64,000 nucleotides of DNA from Pedobacter cryoconitis. Its GTDB lineage: Bacteria > Bacteroidota > Bacteroidia > Sphingobacteriales > Sphingobacteriaceae. The notes under the pieces are model-generated. The model had not been told where the DNA came from. It worked only from the letters and a program-made list of their open reading frames with translations, and searched no databases. Shown here in pieces: positions 44,440 to 54,858 of the stretch (position 1 is its first letter; each line of letters begins with the position of its first letter). The translations under genes were made by a program, and so were the position numbers. Location of the stretch: the NCBI RefSeq assembly GCF_003259615.1, contig NZ_QLLR01000007.1, positions 1-64,000 on the forward strand. Reading direction: 5' to 3'.

Positions 44440-46668
44440 TTAAGCTTTCTTCAGCAGGTCGGGGATCTTTTTATTATTCCCTACAATCCATACGATGTCC
44501 TCATTCTCAAATATCAGATCGGAATCTGGATTGAGGATACGAATGCCGTTTCTTTCGATGCCAACGACCAGACCTTGTGTTTTTTCCCGGATGCCGGATT
44601 CCCGGATGGATTGAGCAAATACGGGGGAAGAAGTATTAATAACTATTTTTTGAAGCGTCATATCCTTTTTAGGGAATGCACTTTCCTGGTTTTCGTTGTT
44701 AGTCCCTTTAAAAAGCTCTCCAACTGCTGCCAGCTGATCATCTGTACCGATCAGCATTACTTTGTCATTTGGATACAGGCGTTCATTACGTCCGGGAGTC
44801 GGGATCATCATGTTGCCTCTCTCAATCAGGGCAATGTTTACGCCGTATTTTTCTCTGACCGCTAATTCAATCAGGGATTTTCCAACAAGGGAGGATTCAG
44901 GAGCGATAGTCAACTCTGTTAAGTGGGTATCCCATGGTAAGATTTCAGGCTGTTTGTTTTGCTCTTCCCTGGCATTCAGGTTATAAAGGAAGCGGTGTTC
45001 TAAACGGTCATAGAAGGCCTGTAGTTTTCTGCTGAAAACAATCATCCCGGTAACAATCAGGATTAAGGCAATCACCATGGCTATCCAGGTATTGTAGAAC
45101 TGGAAAATCAGGAAACACACGGCAAATATAGCCAGGGCAACTCTTAAGACTTCCAGCGCAATTAGTGGACCACGGGTATATTTTTTATTCAGCCATAAGT
45201 GGGAGTGTGCTTTCCGTTCGATTCTGCGGATCGCCAGCGCCCATAAAAAGGGAGCCATAAAGATCAGGGAAATAATCAGACTGATGATGATCCCTTTATT
45301 GCCGTTAATGAGGTTTTTTGTGATAAATGGATGCAGGTACCGAGAGCCTAAAAAGATTATGGCAATCAGAATTACGGAGTGGATAATTGTATTGAAGGTA
45401 TATGACTTTAATAATGTTTTCCAGTCACTCATTGTCGTAATTCCTGCGGTACTTGAACTATACCTGTTGATAGCAGCTACCCAGCTTTTTGGAAGGGTAC
45501 GCTCCAGGAACAGATAAAAGGGTTCTGATGCTTTGATCAGGTAGGGGGTGGTAAAGGTTGTGATTGCTGAGACAGCCACTGCGATCGGGTAAAGGAAATC
45601 ACTGGTTACTTTCAGGGTGAGCCCGAGGGTTGCAATGATAAAGGAGAATTCACCAATCTGCGCTAAACTCATTCCGGTTTGTACGGATGTTTTTAAGGGC
45701 TGTCCGGAGAGTAATGCACCTAATCCCGAACTCAGGAATTTTCCCAGAACAGTAGCGATAGTAATGATCAGGATAGGTACGGCATAATCGATCAGGATAC
45801 TTGGGTCAATCAGCATCCCTACGGATACAAAGAATATAGCTGCAAAAAGGTCTTTTACAGATTTAGTAAGGTGCTCAATTTTCTCTGCTTGTGTGGTCTC
45901 AGCAAGGATAGATCCCATAATGAATGCACCCAGCGCAGGAGAGAAGCCGACTTTAACGGCAAGTAAAACCATCAGCAGACATAAGGCTATGGAAACGATG
46001 AGCATAGTCTCGTCGTTCATGAGCTTTTTTGTCGCCTTCAGGAAAGTAGGAACCAGGAAAATACCTCCGATGAACCACAGGATCAGGAAGAATAATAGCT
46101 TCAGGATAGAGAAAAACATTTCTGCTCCGGCAAATTGCTGACTCACGGCTAATGTAGAAAGGAGCACGAGCAGCAGGATCGCTACAAGGTCTTCTACAAT
46201 CAGGACCCCGAAGACAAGACCTGCAAATTTCTTATGTTTAACGCCGAGCTCTTCAAAGGCCCGGATAATGATGGTGGTAGAGGAAACGGACAGAATCCCT
46301 CCGAGAAAAATACTATCCATCGTTTTCCAGCCCATAGCCTTTCCGGCAACAAAACCGATGAGCAGCATACAAACGACTTCGACGATAGCTGTAATGGAAG
46401 CTGAGCCTCCGACCTTCACCAGCTTCTTGAAACTGAATTCCAGTCCAAGACTGAAAAGTAAAAAGATAACCCCAATTTCAGCCCAGATATGGATACTTTC
46501 ATTGTCGGTTACGGTAGGAATAAAGTTAATATGAGGGCCAACCAATAAACCGGCAAGGATATAACCGAGTACAAGTGGTTGTTTGATCTTTTTGAAAAGC
46601 AGGGTCGTAATTCCAGCCGCTGCAAGTATTAAGCCTAAATCAGTTATTAATACGGGTAGGTGTAACAT
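44440..46668 (-). CDS. CPA2-family cation:proton antiporter with two TrkA-C domains
   Basis: A 742-residue protein. Residues about 5-390 form the Na+/H+ exchanger domain (LGYILAGLLVGPHINFIPTV, FLLFSLGLEFSFKKL, GGILSVSSTTIIIRAFEELG). About five further helices run to residue 555. Two cytoplasmic TrkA-C ligand-sensing domains follow, about 590-665 (ALIERGNMMIPTPGRNERLYPNDKVMLIG cut here by context) and about 690-742 (EDIVWIVGN). It is related to KefB/YbaL-type K+ or Na+/H+ antiporters but lacks a TrkA-N nucleotide-binding domain. It controls pH or cation balance. Terminator evidence on its 3' side is weak. Confidence 0.88.
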   Translation of the reverse strand: MLHLPVLITDLGLILAAAGITTLLFKKIKQPLVLGYILAGLLVGPHINFIPTVTDNESIHIWAEIGVIFLLFSLGLEFSFKKLVKVGGSASITAIVEVVCMLLIGFVAGKAMGWKTMDSIFLGGILSVSSTTIIIRAFEELGVKHKKFAGLVFGVLIVEDLVAILLLVLLSTLAVSQQFAGAEMFFSILKLLFFLILWFIGGIFLVPTFLKATKKLMNDETMLIVSIALCLLMVLLAVKVGFSPALGAFIMGSILAETTQAEKIEHLTKSVKDLFAAIFFVSVGMLIDPSILIDYAVPILIITIATVLGKFLSSGLGALLSGQPLKTSVQTGMSLAQIGEFSFIIATLGLTLKVTSDFLYPIAVAVSAITTFTTPYLIKASEPFYLFLERTLPKSWVAAINRYSSSTAGITTMSDWKTLLKSYTFNTIIHSVILIAIIFLGSRYLHPFITKNLINGNKGIIISLIISLIFMAPFLWALAIRRIERKAHSHLWLNKKYTRGPLIALEVLRVALAIFAVCFLIFQFYNTWIAMVIALILIVTGMIVFSRKLQAFYDRLEHRFLYNLNAREEQNKQPEILPWDTHLTELTIAPESSLVGKSLIELAVREKYGVNIALIERGNMMIPTPGRNERLYPNDKVMLIGTDDQLAAVGELFKGTNNENQESAFPKKDMTLQKIVINTSSPVFAQSIRESGIREKTQGLVVGIERNGIRILNPDSDLIFENEDIVWIVGNNKKIPDLLKKA

Positions 46669-46719
46669 ACATAATATTTAATTGTAAAAAAACGGGTTAG
46701 TGGTTTTGTGATTAAGACA

Positions 46720-47079
46720 TTACCAGAAAACATGGTTAGGATACAAGAAGTCGTATATGAAGTTATAATGAAATTGTGTTTGCCCGTTATAGGCTTTTAA
46801 GGGAGTATTTCTGACCGATTTACCTTCAGGCAGACGAAAAAGTTGTAAACAGGCTATAGATTGTTTATTTAAGCCTTGTTGTACCAGGGTAGGATGTTCT
46901 GAATTGTCTCCGTTTAAGTTAGATACGCCTTCTTGCTGCGTTTTATTGAACTGATGATGAAGGGAAAGTGGTTTAATTTCTAAAGCCGATAAACAGGCAG
47001 CCTGAATGCGCCCAGGCTTTAATGCAAAGCATGAATTTGTAATGAAAAAGATTGTGATAATCATTAAAAAACGCCTCAT
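46720..47079 (-). CDS. Uncharacterised small exported protein
   Basis: A 119-residue frame beginning MRRFLMIITIFFITNSCFA, a plausible signal peptide, followed by a polar, Gln/Asn-rich body without recognisable domain and ending NFIYDFLYPNHVFW. The start ATG lies inside the 3' arm of a hairpin that also looks like the terminator of ribF, so the ATG five codons further on (47064) is a real alternative. I do not recognise a family. Expression is uncertain; it could be a tail-end gene of the ribF cluster reached by read-through. Confidence 0.45.
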   Translation of the reverse strand: MRRFLMIITIFFITNSCFALKPGRIQAACLSALEIKPLSLHHQFNKTQQEGVSNLNGDNSEHPTLVQQGLNKQSIACLQLFRLPEGKSVRNTPLKAYNGQTQFHYNFIYDFLYPNHVFW

Positions 47080-47110
47080 TATTGTAAATATACAAAAAAA
47101 GAGGCGTTTT
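47066..47110 (-). terminator. Terminator-like hairpin after ribF, containing a start codon
   Basis: On the minus strand AAAACGCCTC (47110-47101) pairs with GAGGCGTTTT (47077-47068) across a 23-nt AT-rich loop and runs into T6. The ATG at 47079 of the next gene is at the base of the 3' arm, so folding would both end ribF transcription and hide that start. Confidence 0.6.
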
Positions 47111-47158
47111 CTTTAGTGAATTGACGTTTATTTTGAGCAAAAATGACACATATTTGAA

Positions 47159-48094
47159 TTAGCCCTGTTGTGCAAAATAGGCTAGTGTATCTTCTTTATC
47201 TTTTTGTAGTTGTATTTTAAGTGCTTCCAGTCCGGTGAATTTCACATCATGTCTAAGGAATTCCATAAAGTTCATTTTGATGTACTGGCCATAAATCTCC
47301 TGGTCGAAATCAAAAATATTAACCTCTATATTCCTGGTCATTCCATTGATTGTGGGACGCTGACCTATATAAGCCATCCCTTTATAAGTCTCTTTCTCCA
47401 TTTCTACAGTTACGGCATAAATACCGTCTGATGGAATGATTTTATAGGGTTGTTCAATAAATATATTCGCTGTTGGAAAGCCTATAGTACGGCCTATTTT
47501 ATCTCCTTTAATTACCGGGCCGTATAAAGAGAAGTTATAACCCAGATATTCTGCCGCCAAACCTACTTGTCCTTCGAGCAGTGATTTCCTGATTTTAGTA
47601 GAGCTGACAGCAACGTCATTGATGTCCTGCTCTTTAATTTCTTCAATCTCATAACCATAGGGTTTTGAAAAAGCAACTAAGTCAAGCATGCCACCTGAAC
47701 GGTCTTTTCCGAAACGATGGTCATAACCAACAATCAGCTGTTTAATGCCAATGGTATCTACCAGGATGTTCTTGATGTATTCTGCCGGCCTGAGATTAGA
47801 GAAATCGCGGGTAAATGGAGTGATGATCAAATGATCAACGCCCAGAGCAGCCAATATCTCTGCCTTCTCTTCAATAGTATTGATCATTTTCAGGTCCTGG
47901 TTTTCAGGATCAATAATCAACCGGGGATGAGGGAAAAAGGTAAGGATCACACTTTCGCCACCGGTCGCCTTCGCCAGTTCACAAAGACTGTTAATAATTT
48001 TCTGATGTCCGAAATGAACGCCGTCAAAAGTACCTATGGTTGCAACCGCATTGTTCAACCTTTTAAATTCGGAAAGGTGGTTATATATCTTCAA
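47159..48094 (-). CDS. ribF: Bifunctional riboflavin kinase / FAD synthetase
   Basis: A 311-residue protein. The N-terminal nucleotidyltransferase domain has ATIGTFDGVHFGHQKII at residue 18 and VSSTKIRKSLLEG near 158. The C-terminal flavokinase domain has GDKIGRTIGFPTANIFI near 196 and MNFMEFLRHDVKFTG near 275. It converts riboflavin to FMN and FAD in the cytoplasm. It ends the cluster ftsX-DUF3098-uppP-truB-yitT-ribF, starting 11 nt after yitT; truB-ribF linkage is widespread in bacteria. Confidence 0.96.
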   Translation of the reverse strand: MKIYNHLSEFKRLNNAVATIGTFDGVHFGHQKIINSLCELAKATGGESVILTFFPHPRLIIDPENQDLKMINTIEEKAEILAALGVDHLIITPFTRDFSNLRPAEYIKNILVDTIGIKQLIVGYDHRFGKDRSGGMLDLVAFSKPYGYEIEEIKEQDINDVAVSSTKIRKSLLEGQVGLAAEYLGYNFSLYGPVIKGDKIGRTIGFPTANIFIEQPYKIIPSDGIYAVTVEMEKETYKGMAYIGQRPTINGMTRNIEVNIFDFDQEIYGQYIKMNFMEFLRHDVKFTGLEALKIQLQKDKEDTLAYFAQQG

Positions 48095-48105
48095 AATCTT
48101 TAGTA

Positions 48106-48969
48106 TTAATGCAAGGCATGTCGTTTTACTACGCCACCCTTGATGTCAGAAATTTGCTGCTGCACAATAAAAGCATCCGGATCGAGCTGGCGGATTTCAT
48201 TTTGCAGTTTACCCATTTCAAGTTTTGTCACTACAGTATATAAGATGTCAATTTCTTTTTTCTCCCCATAGCCGCCTTCACCTTTATAAATAGTCACTCC
48301 CCTTTTCATATCATTGATCAGAAATAGTTTGATGTCTTCTTTCTTTTCAGAGATAATCGTTACTCCAATATATTGTTCCAGCCCGTTGACTACAAAATCT
48401 ATAGTTTTTGAAGCAGATAAATAAGTTAAAATAGCATACATCGCCGTTTCTATATGCAGGAAAATTGCCGCAACCCCAAAAATGATAATATTAAGGATCA
48501 GGATAATATTTCCAACAGTCAGCATACTGTTCTTACTGATATATAAGGCCAGGACTTCTGTTCCGTCAATAACACATCCGCCACGCATAGCCAGACCGAT
48601 ACCTCCTCCTAAAAACAAACCACCAAAAAAAGCGATTAGTAATTTATCGTGGGTAATAGGTTGAAAAGGCAGGATAATCAGGAAAACAGCAAGCGTAATA
48701 ATGGCTAGTGCTGTTTTTATGGCAAATCCTTTACCAATCTGTGAATAACCCAGAATCACAAAAGGAATATTGATGAGCAGGATCAGGTAAGATAATTTAA
48801 ATCCAGTCAGTGTACTGATTAATAAGGATATACCAGTTACTCCACCATCAATAAATTCACTTGGCATTAAAAAACTTTTAAGCCCGAAGCAGGCAGAAAC
48901 GATGCCCAGCCCGATTAAGGTAAAGTCTTTTAAATGACGTAAGTAAGTGTTTTTGAGGTGACTGTGCAT
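48106..48969 (-). CDS. YitT family membrane protein (DUF2179)
   Basis: A 287-residue protein with five to six membrane helices in the first 200 residues, including GGVTGISLLISTLTG near 42 and GLAMRGGCVIDGTEVLALYIS near 130, the glycine-rich pair typical of YitT/DUF161. A C-terminal soluble DUF2179 domain (about 215-280, KRGVTIYKGEGGYGEKKEIDIL broken by turns) follows. The function is unknown, and membrane transport is often assumed. It lies 8 nt downstream of truB and 11 nt upstream of ribF, inside the cluster. Confidence 0.88.
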   Translation of the reverse strand: MHSHLKNTYLRHLKDFTLIGLGIVSACFGLKSFLMPSEFIDGGVTGISLLISTLTGFKLSYLILLINIPFVILGYSQIGKGFAIKTALAIITLAVFLIILPFQPITHDKLLIAFFGGLFLGGGIGLAMRGGCVIDGTEVLALYISKNSMLTVGNIILILNIIIFGVAAIFLHIETAMYAILTYLSASKTIDFVVNGLEQYIGVTIISEKKEDIKLFLINDMKRGVTIYKGEGGYGEKKEIDILYTVVTKLEMGKLQNEIRQLDPDAFIVQQQISDIKGGVVKRHALH

Positions 48970-48977
48970 AGTAACTA

Positions 48978-49718
48978 TTAAATGTTTGTGTGAGCTTGTT
49001 CAGCTGCGGCAGCTTCTCTTTTGTTTTTAAGATATTCCACCAGATCGGTTACTTCAAAGGCATCTTCTAATAGAAACCCCCCGCTTCTGGTACGGGTAAG
49101 TTTTGATAGGTAGGCACCGTTTTCAAGATGTTTTCCGAAATCTGAAACCAGCGATCTGATATAAGTACCCTTACTGCAAACGATTCTGAAGTCAACTTCA
49201 GGTAAAGCAATACGGGTAATCTCAAAAACTGGTACGGATACAAAACGAAGCCTCAATTCCTGCTCTTCACCTCTGCGGGCTTTAACATATAAACGTTCTC
49301 CGTTTACTTTGACTGCGGAATGGGCTGGTGGATATTGCTGTATATCGCCGGTAAATGGCGCAGTAGCGGCATAAATTGCTTCTTCAGTTAAATTAGTGAG
49401 CGGATATTCCTGATCCACTACCGTTTCCATATCAAAAGAGGGCGTTGTAGCCCCCAGAATCATCGTCCCGGTATATTCTTTGTCTTCTGCCTGAAAGGTA
49501 TCGATCTGTTTAGTCAGTTTTCCTGTACATAAAATTAATAAACCTGTAGCCAATGGGTCTAATGTACCTGCATGGCCAACTTTTAATTTCAGGGGTTTTA
49601 ACGAATTCCTTATCTTTCCTACTACATCAAAACTCGTCCACTTATAGGGTTTATTGATGAGTATTAACTCTCCTTCGGCAAAATTGAAGGTTCTTTCCAG
49701 TAACTTTTGTGCGCTCAA
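48978..49718 (-). CDS. truB: tRNA pseudouridine(55) synthase
   Basis: A 246-residue enzyme with the TruB motif VGHAGTLDPLATGLLIL near residue 47; the Asp is the catalytic nucleophile. Also visible are INKPYKWTSFDVV near 21, QYPPAHSAVKVNGERLY near 113 and CSKGTYIRSLVSDFG near 180. It makes the universal pseudouridine in the T-loop of tRNAs. It lacks a long C-terminal PUA extension, as in many Bacteroidota. It sits 33 nt after uppP and 8 nt before yitT. Confidence 0.96.
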   Translation of the reverse strand: MSAQKLLERTFNFAEGELILINKPYKWTSFDVVGKIRNSLKPLKLKVGHAGTLDPLATGLLILCTGKLTKQIDTFQAEDKEYTGTMILGATTPSFDMETVVDQEYPLTNLTEEAIYAATAPFTGDIQQYPPAHSAVKVNGERLYVKARRGEEQELRLRFVSVPVFEITRIALPEVDFRIVCSKGTYIRSLVSDFGKHLENGAYLSKLTRTRSGGFLLEDAFEVTDLVEYLKNKREAAAAEQAHTNI

Positions 49719-49751
49719 AATGGTAATCTAAATTAAGCTGCAATTTACACA

Positions 49752-50546
49752 TTAAATTATTTGCAGGTTATGCCCGCTATATATTAATACAATGATGATC
49801 AATCCAGCAATGATACGATACCATCCAAACACTCTGAATCCGTGTTTGTTCAGGTAACCGATAAAACTTTTAATAGCCAGCAGGGCTACAATAAATGCAA
49901 TGACATTAGCGATAACAAGAAGCTGAATCTGATCGTGGCTAATGGTATTGCCTTCTTTATAAAAATCAAATAACTTTTTTCCTGTTGCTGCAAACATCGT
50001 AGGGACAGCCAGAAAGAAAGAGAATTCAGCAGCTACTTTTCTGCTTAATTTCATAGACATACCACCAACAATACTTGCGCCGGATCTTGATGTTCCGGGA
50101 ATCATTGCCAGGCATTGAAAAAATCCAATTTTCAAAGCGGTAAGATAACTGATCTCTTCTTCTTCATGGATAGTCGGCTTGTTAAACCATTTGTCTACAA
50201 AAAGAAGAATTACCCCTCCAACTACTAAAGATATAGCCACTGTCATCGGGCTTTCCAGCATCTGGTCAATCTTTTTGCTGAGCAGCAATCCAAAAATAGC
50301 TGCTGGAATAAAAGCAACCAGCAATTTAATATAGAAATTAATTGTTTTAAAGAAGCGTTTGAAATACAATACGACTACCGAAAGAATTGCTCCCAGCTGA
50401 ATCGCAATAGTAAATAATTTAACGAAAGGATCGGATGCAATTCCCATAAAGGAAGAGGCAAGGATCATGTGGCCGGTAGAAGAAACTGGCAAAAACTCAG
50501 TCAGTCCCTCTATAACAGCGAGAATAATGGCATCTATAAGAGTCAT
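49752..50546 (-). CDS. uppP: Undecaprenyl-diphosphatase UppP (BacA)
   Basis: A 264-residue, eight-helix membrane enzyme with both family signatures, [18 protein letters not shown] at residue 13 and [13 protein letters not shown] near 149. It recycles undecaprenyl pyrophosphate to the monophosphate carrier used for peptidoglycan and other surface polymers. It is 7 nt downstream of the DUF3098 gene. The pairing with ftsX fits an envelope-growth cluster. Confidence 0.97.
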   Translation of the reverse strand: MTLIDAIILAVIEGLTEFLPVSSTGHMILASSFMGIASDPFVKLFTIAIQLGAILSVVVLYFKRFFKTINFYIKLLVAFIPAAIFGLLLSKKIDQMLESPMTVAISLVVGGVILLFVDKWFNKPTIHEEEEISYLTALKIGFFQCLAMIPGTSRSGASIVGGMSMKLSRKVAAEFSFFLAVPTMFAATGKKLFDFYKEGNTISHDQIQLLVIANVIAFIVALLAIKSFIGYLNKHGFRVFGWYRIIAGLIIIVLIYSGHNLQII

Positions 50547-50553
50547 GTATAGC

Positions 50554-50778
50554 TTACTTTTTCAGGATTGCGTAAATACCAAATCCAAATCCAAAAAGCA
50601 CAACCATCGGCGCAAGAAGTGTTTTTCTTAAATCATAAATGTCAGTTGTTCCAATCATCAGCATAAACCCGGCTACAACAATAGCCATACTGATTAACAA
50701 CAGCTGATAATTCTTTTTTGTAAAAACCATTTCATTTTTAGGGTCTTGCGTTGCAGGACTAGTTTTTTTCTCGATCAT
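50554..50778 (-). CDS. DUF3098 small membrane protein
   Basis: A 74-residue protein with a polar N-terminus and two membrane helices ([37 protein letters not shown]). It matches the DUF3098 family, which in Bacteroidota is found almost invariably between ftsX and uppP, as here (gaps of 6 and 7 nt). Function unknown; a link to cell-envelope assembly is inferred only from this conserved place. Confidence 0.85.
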   Translation of the reverse strand: MIEKKTSPATQDPKNEMVFTKKNYQLLLISMAIVVAGFMLMIGTTDIYDLRKTLLAPMVVLFGFGFGIYAILKK

Positions 50779-50784
50779 TTGTTA

Positions 50785-51663
50785 TTATCTGTAAAGGTCG
50801 TAAATTTTTAAACGTAAATATTTGCTTACTGCAAAGGTTGTACTCAGCGCGGTCAGGAATATTCCCATCCCTACTAAACCAAGCAGAACGATACCAAATT
50901 CGGTGTAATTTCTTAGAATAATGATCTCAGGAATTTCTTTTTGTGCGTAATATAAAAGTCCAAGCAAGATCAGGATAGCAATAAACGAAGCGATTAAGCC
51001 ATGCAGCATTGCCCAGAAAATAAAGGGTTTGCGGATGAAATTCTTCGTCGCACCTACTAACTGCATGCTTTTGATCAGGAAACGTTGTGAATAAATTGCC
51101 AGTCTGATCGTATTGTTAATCAAAGCTACAGAGATAACCAGCAGGATAGCCGCAAATCCCAATACAATTAAACCAATAGTATTGATGTTTTTATTGACCA
51201 TATCAATTAACGAGCTCTGATAGATCACTTCTTTAACAACCGGGTTTTTACTGATCGTAGCTTTTAATGCGTCAATACTTTTATTGTTTGCATAGTCTGC
51301 TTTCATGTAAACATCTACGGTAGACAGTAGTGGGTTGTAACCCAAAAAGTTCACGAAATCTTCCCCTAAATCTTGTGTAAGGTTTTTTGCAGCGACTTCT
51401 TTGTTCACATATTCTGTCTGTTTAACGGCAGGGTTAGCATCAAGTTCTTTCCTGAACTGAATAACATCAGGTTCTTTTGCGCCTTCGTCAACTATGATAT
51501 TTAATACAATATTCTCTTTTACATAGTTAGAAAGATTCTTTGCATGTACCAGTATGAGTCCCAATACGCCAAGCATCAACAAAACCAGGGTTATACTGAA
51601 TATAGTAGAGATATAAATGGTTTTCGTCTTCTTAGAAGCATCACTAACTTCAAATTCTTCCAT
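50785..51663 (-). CDS. ftsX: Cell-division protein FtsX (permease-like)
   Basis: A 292-residue protein. A cytoplasmic N-terminus with membrane helix 1 (about 20-43) is followed by an extracytoplasmic domain of about 120 residues (NIIVDEGAKEPDVIQFRKEL) and three C-terminal helices with the FtsX motif INNTIRLAIYSQRFLIKSMQLVGATKNFIRKPF cut by short turns. It partners FtsE, which is not in this window, to control peptidoglycan hydrolases during division. It is the first gene of the minus-strand cluster. The promoter region is shared with divergent leuS. Confidence 0.94.
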   Translation of the reverse strand: MEEFEVSDASKKTKTIYISTIFSITLVLLMLGVLGLILVHAKNLSNYVKENIVLNIIVDEGAKEPDVIQFRKELDANPAVKQTEYVNKEVAAKNLTQDLGEDFVNFLGYNPLLSTVDVYMKADYANNKSIDALKATISKNPVVKEVIYQSSLIDMVNKNINTIGLIVLGFAAILLVISVALINNTIRLAIYSQRFLIKSMQLVGATKNFIRKPFIFWAMLHGLIASFIAILILLGLLYYAQKEIPEIIILRNYTEFGIVLLGLVGMGIFLTALSTTFAVSKYLRLKIYDLYR

Positions 51664-51849
51664 ATTTTATGAGTTGGGTGTATTTTATGTCCTGCGAAAA
51701 TAAAAAAATATATGCAAACTAGATGCCTTTTAAACGGGTAAAATATCTTGTTTGGTATGAATATCGTTTATATCGCTAAAGTTCTTTTGATAAGGCTTCT
51801 AAAACCTCCTTAATTTCTTTATTTTCGCCGTATATAAAGGATTTTTGTA

Positions 51850-54645
51850 ATGGATTACCAATTTAAAGAAATAGAACAGAAGTGGCAGGGGTTTTGGGCA
51901 GCACACCAAACGTTTAAAGCAGAGGCAACATCAGCCAAACCTAAATTTTATGTGCTTGATATGTTTCCATACCCATCGGGTGCGGGTTTACATGTTGGCC
52001 ACCCACTGGGCTATATTGCCTCCGATATATTTTCAAGATACAAAAGATTAAAGGGTTACAATGTTTTACATCCGATGGGATATGATTCATTTGGATTACC
52101 TGCTGAACAATATGCGATACAAACAGGACAGCACCCGGCATTAACGACTGAAGCAAATATCAGTACTTACCGTCGCCAGCTGGATCAGATTGGTTTTTCT
52201 TTTGACTGGAGCCGCGAAGTACGTACCAGCGAACCTGAATATTATAAGTGGACGCAATGGGTGTTTATGCAGCTGTTCAATTCCTGGTATAACCTGGAAA
52301 CAGACCGTGCGGAAGATATTAATACTTTAATTGAAAAATTCAATGCTTCGGGCAGCGCTGATGTAAAAGCAGCAAGTGATGAGGACGTGAAAAGTTTCAT
52401 GCCAAGTGACTGGGCAAATATGACTGCGGAAGAAAAACAGGAAGAACTGTTGAAATACCGTTTAACATTTTTGAAAGAAAGTACAGTAAACTGGTGCGCA
52501 GCATTAGGGACGGTATTGGCTAATGATGAAGTGAAAGATGGTTTCTCTGAACGTGGCGGCCATCCTGTGGAACAGAAAAAAATGATGCAATGGAGCATGC
52601 GTATTTCTGCTTATGCAGAGCGTTTGTTACAAGGTTTAAATACGATTGACTGGCCGGAGCCGGTTAAAGAAATGCAGCGCAACTGGATTGGAAAAAGTGT
52701 TGGGGCGAGTGTCCGCTTCAAAATCGAAACCGATGCAGTCATTAACACAGATTACATTGAAGTGTTTACCACGCGTGTGGATACTATCTTTGGTGTTTCT
52801 TATGTGGTATTAGCTCCGGAACATGAACTGGTAGCTGCATTGACTACGCCAGCACAGGTAAATGATATTAAGAATTATATAGAGCAGACTAAAAAGAAAT
52901 CTGAGTTAGACCGTATGGCGGATACTAAAACAGTTTCTGGTGCTTTTACGGGTACTTATGTGGTGAACCCGGTGAGTGGTGAGCGTATCCAGTTATGGAT
53001 TGCTGATTATGTGCTTGCTGGTTATGGTACTGGCGCTGTAATGGGCGTGCCAAGTGGTGATCAGCGTGACTGGTTATTTGCAAAGCATTTTAATTTGCCG
53101 GTTGTTCAGATCCTTGATGCACAAACAGCGATTGATGTACAGGCTGATAGCACTAAAGAAGGTAAGTATATCAATTCTGGTTTCATCAACGGAATGACCT
53201 ATACTGAAGCGACTGCTACTTTGAATAAGTGGCTGGAAGATCAGGGTGCAGGGAAAGCGAAAGTGAATTTCCGTATGCGTGATGCGATATTTGGTCGTCA
53301 GCGTTATTGGGGAGAGCCTATCCCGGTATACTTTAAAAATGGTCTGCCTTATTTGATCAAGGAAGAGGAATTACCTTTATTGTTACCTGAGGTTGATAAG
53401 TATTTGCCAACAGAGACTGGTGAGCCGCCTCTGGGCAGGGCTGAGAACTGGACTTACGAAAATCAGTATCATTATGAGTTGAGTACAATGCCGGGATGGG
53501 CAGGTTCAAGCTGGTACTGGTATCGTTATATGGATTCCAATAATCAAACTGAGTTTGCTGGTAAAGAAGCTATTGAATATTGGAAGGATGTAGATTTATA
53601 CATTGGTGGTGCTGAACATGCTACGGGTCACTTGCTTTACAGCCGTTTCTGGAATAAGTTCCTGAAAGATATGGGGTATGTCAAAGAAGAAGAGCCTTTC
53701 AAAAAACTGATTAACCAGGGAATGATCCAGGGCAGAACTAATTTTGTTTACCGGGTAGCTGATGAATCAGGCAAGGGCACTAATACTTTGGTTTCTCATG
53801 GTTTGAAAAACAATTATAAAACTTCGGCATTACGTGTCGATGTAAATATTGTAGAGAATGAGATCCTGGATATTGAAAAATTTAAGTTGTTCAGACCTGA
53901 ATTTGCTAATGCAGAATTTATTCTGGAGAATGGTAAATATATCTGTGGGGTAGAGGTAGAGAAAATGTCTAAATCTTATTTCAATGTCGTTAACCCCGAT
54001 GTATTAATTGCCAGTTATGGTGCAGATACTTTAAGGATGTACGAAATGTTCTTAGGCCCGCTTGAACAAAGTAAACCATGGAATACAAACGGAATTGAAG
54101 GGGTATTTAAGTTTCTTCGTAAGTTCTGGCGCTTATTCCACAATGATCAATGGGAATTTACTTTATCGGATGCTGAACCTACCAAAGCTGAATTAAAGGC
54201 ATTGCATAAAATTATTAAAAAGGTACAGGATGATATTGAGCGTTTTTCTTTCAATACTTCAGTATCCAGCTTTATGATTGCGGTGAACGAGCTGACAGAT
54301 CTTAAGTGTAATAAACGCAGTATCTTGCAAGAGCTGGTTGTTGTACTTTCTCCATATGCACCGCATATTACGGAGGAATTATGGTCGTTGTTAGGAAACG
54401 AGGGCAGTTTATCTTATGCTGCTTATCCTGAATTCAACCCGGCACATTTAGTAGAAGATGAATTCAGTTACCCGGTTTCTGTAAACGGAAAAACCAGGTT
54501 AAACTTAAATCTGAGTTTAGCACTTGAAACCAAAGAGATTGAAGAAATCGTATTGGCTGATGAGCAGGTTCAGAAATATCTGGAGGGTAAAACACCTAAA
54601 AAGGTGATTATTGTTAAAGGCCGTATTGTGAATATTGTGATTTAA
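51850..54645 (+). CDS. leuS: Leucyl-tRNA synthetase
   Basis: A 931-residue class I synthetase. The HIGH motif is in [16 protein letters not shown] near residue 40, the CP1 editing domain is inserted at about 230-420 ([20 protein letters not shown]), and the KMSKS loop [15 protein letters not shown] is near 704. The anticodon-binding helical domain and a short C-terminal beta domain follow. A Bacteroidota-typical insertion (about 640-700) precedes KMSKS. It charges tRNA-Leu and removes mischarged norvaline or isoleucine. It is transcribed alone and ends in a strong terminator. Confidence 0.98.
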   Translation: MDYQFKEIEQKWQGFWAAHQTFKAEATSAKPKFYVLDMFPYPSGAGLHVGHPLGYIASDIFSRYKRLKGYNVLHPMGYDSFGLPAEQYAIQTGQHPALTTEANISTYRRQLDQIGFSFDWSREVRTSEPEYYKWTQWVFMQLFNSWYNLETDRAEDINTLIEKFNASGSADVKAASDEDVKSFMPSDWANMTAEEKQEELLKYRLTFLKESTVNWCAALGTVLANDEVKDGFSERGGHPVEQKKMMQWSMRISAYAERLLQGLNTIDWPEPVKEMQRNWIGKSVGASVRFKIETDAVINTDYIEVFTTRVDTIFGVSYVVLAPEHELVAALTTPAQVNDIKNYIEQTKKKSELDRMADTKTVSGAFTGTYVVNPVSGERIQLWIADYVLAGYGTGAVMGVPSGDQRDWLFAKHFNLPVVQILDAQTAIDVQADSTKEGKYINSGFINGMTYTEATATLNKWLEDQGAGKAKVNFRMRDAIFGRQRYWGEPIPVYFKNGLPYLIKEEELPLLLPEVDKYLPTETGEPPLGRAENWTYENQYHYELSTMPGWAGSSWYWYRYMDSNNQTEFAGKEAIEYWKDVDLYIGGAEHATGHLLYSRFWNKFLKDMGYVKEEEPFKKLINQGMIQGRTNFVYRVADESGKGTNTLVSHGLKNNYKTSALRVDVNIVENEILDIEKFKLFRPEFANAEFILENGKYICGVEVEKMSKSYFNVVNPDVLIASYGADTLRMYEMFLGPLEQSKPWNTNGIEGVFKFLRKFWRLFHNDQWEFTLSDAEPTKAELKALHKIIKKVQDDIERFSFNTSVSSFMIAVNELTDLKCNKRSILQELVVVLSPYAPHITEELWSLLGNEGSLSYAAYPEFNPAHLVEDEFSYPVSVNGKTRLNLNLSLALETKEIEEIVLADEQVQKYLEGKTPKKVIIVKGRIVNIVI

Positions 54646-54669
54646 TTCAATAGTATCTATAATATACTG

Positions 54670-54709
54670 AATGGTTATTAAGGAGTCAAATCCTTAATAA
54701 CCATTTTTA
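54670..54709 (+). terminator. Intrinsic terminator after leuS
   Basis: A perfect 15-bp stem AATGGTTATTAAGGA / TCCTTAATAACCATT, a 6-nt loop and a T-tract, 24 bases past the leuS stop. Confidence 0.9.
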
Positions 54710-54807
54710 TTTAAGGACATTTTCAATAATTACCGGTAAAATCCTGCTATTCACCGGTTATAATTATCAGCATTGCAAAAAGAATTTTAAATAGCCCGTA
54801 ACAAAGT

Positions 54808-54815
54808 TAAATTTG
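54808..54815 (+). promoter_or_regulatory. Candidate -7 promoter box (TAAATTTG)
   Basis: TAAATTTG fits TAnnTTTG and lies 43 bases before the ATG of the outer-membrane beta-barrel gene. The -33 region is not clear. Confidence 0.45.
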
Positions 54816-54858
54816 CGGCGACTAAATAACACACACAGAATCACACTATTACTAAACT

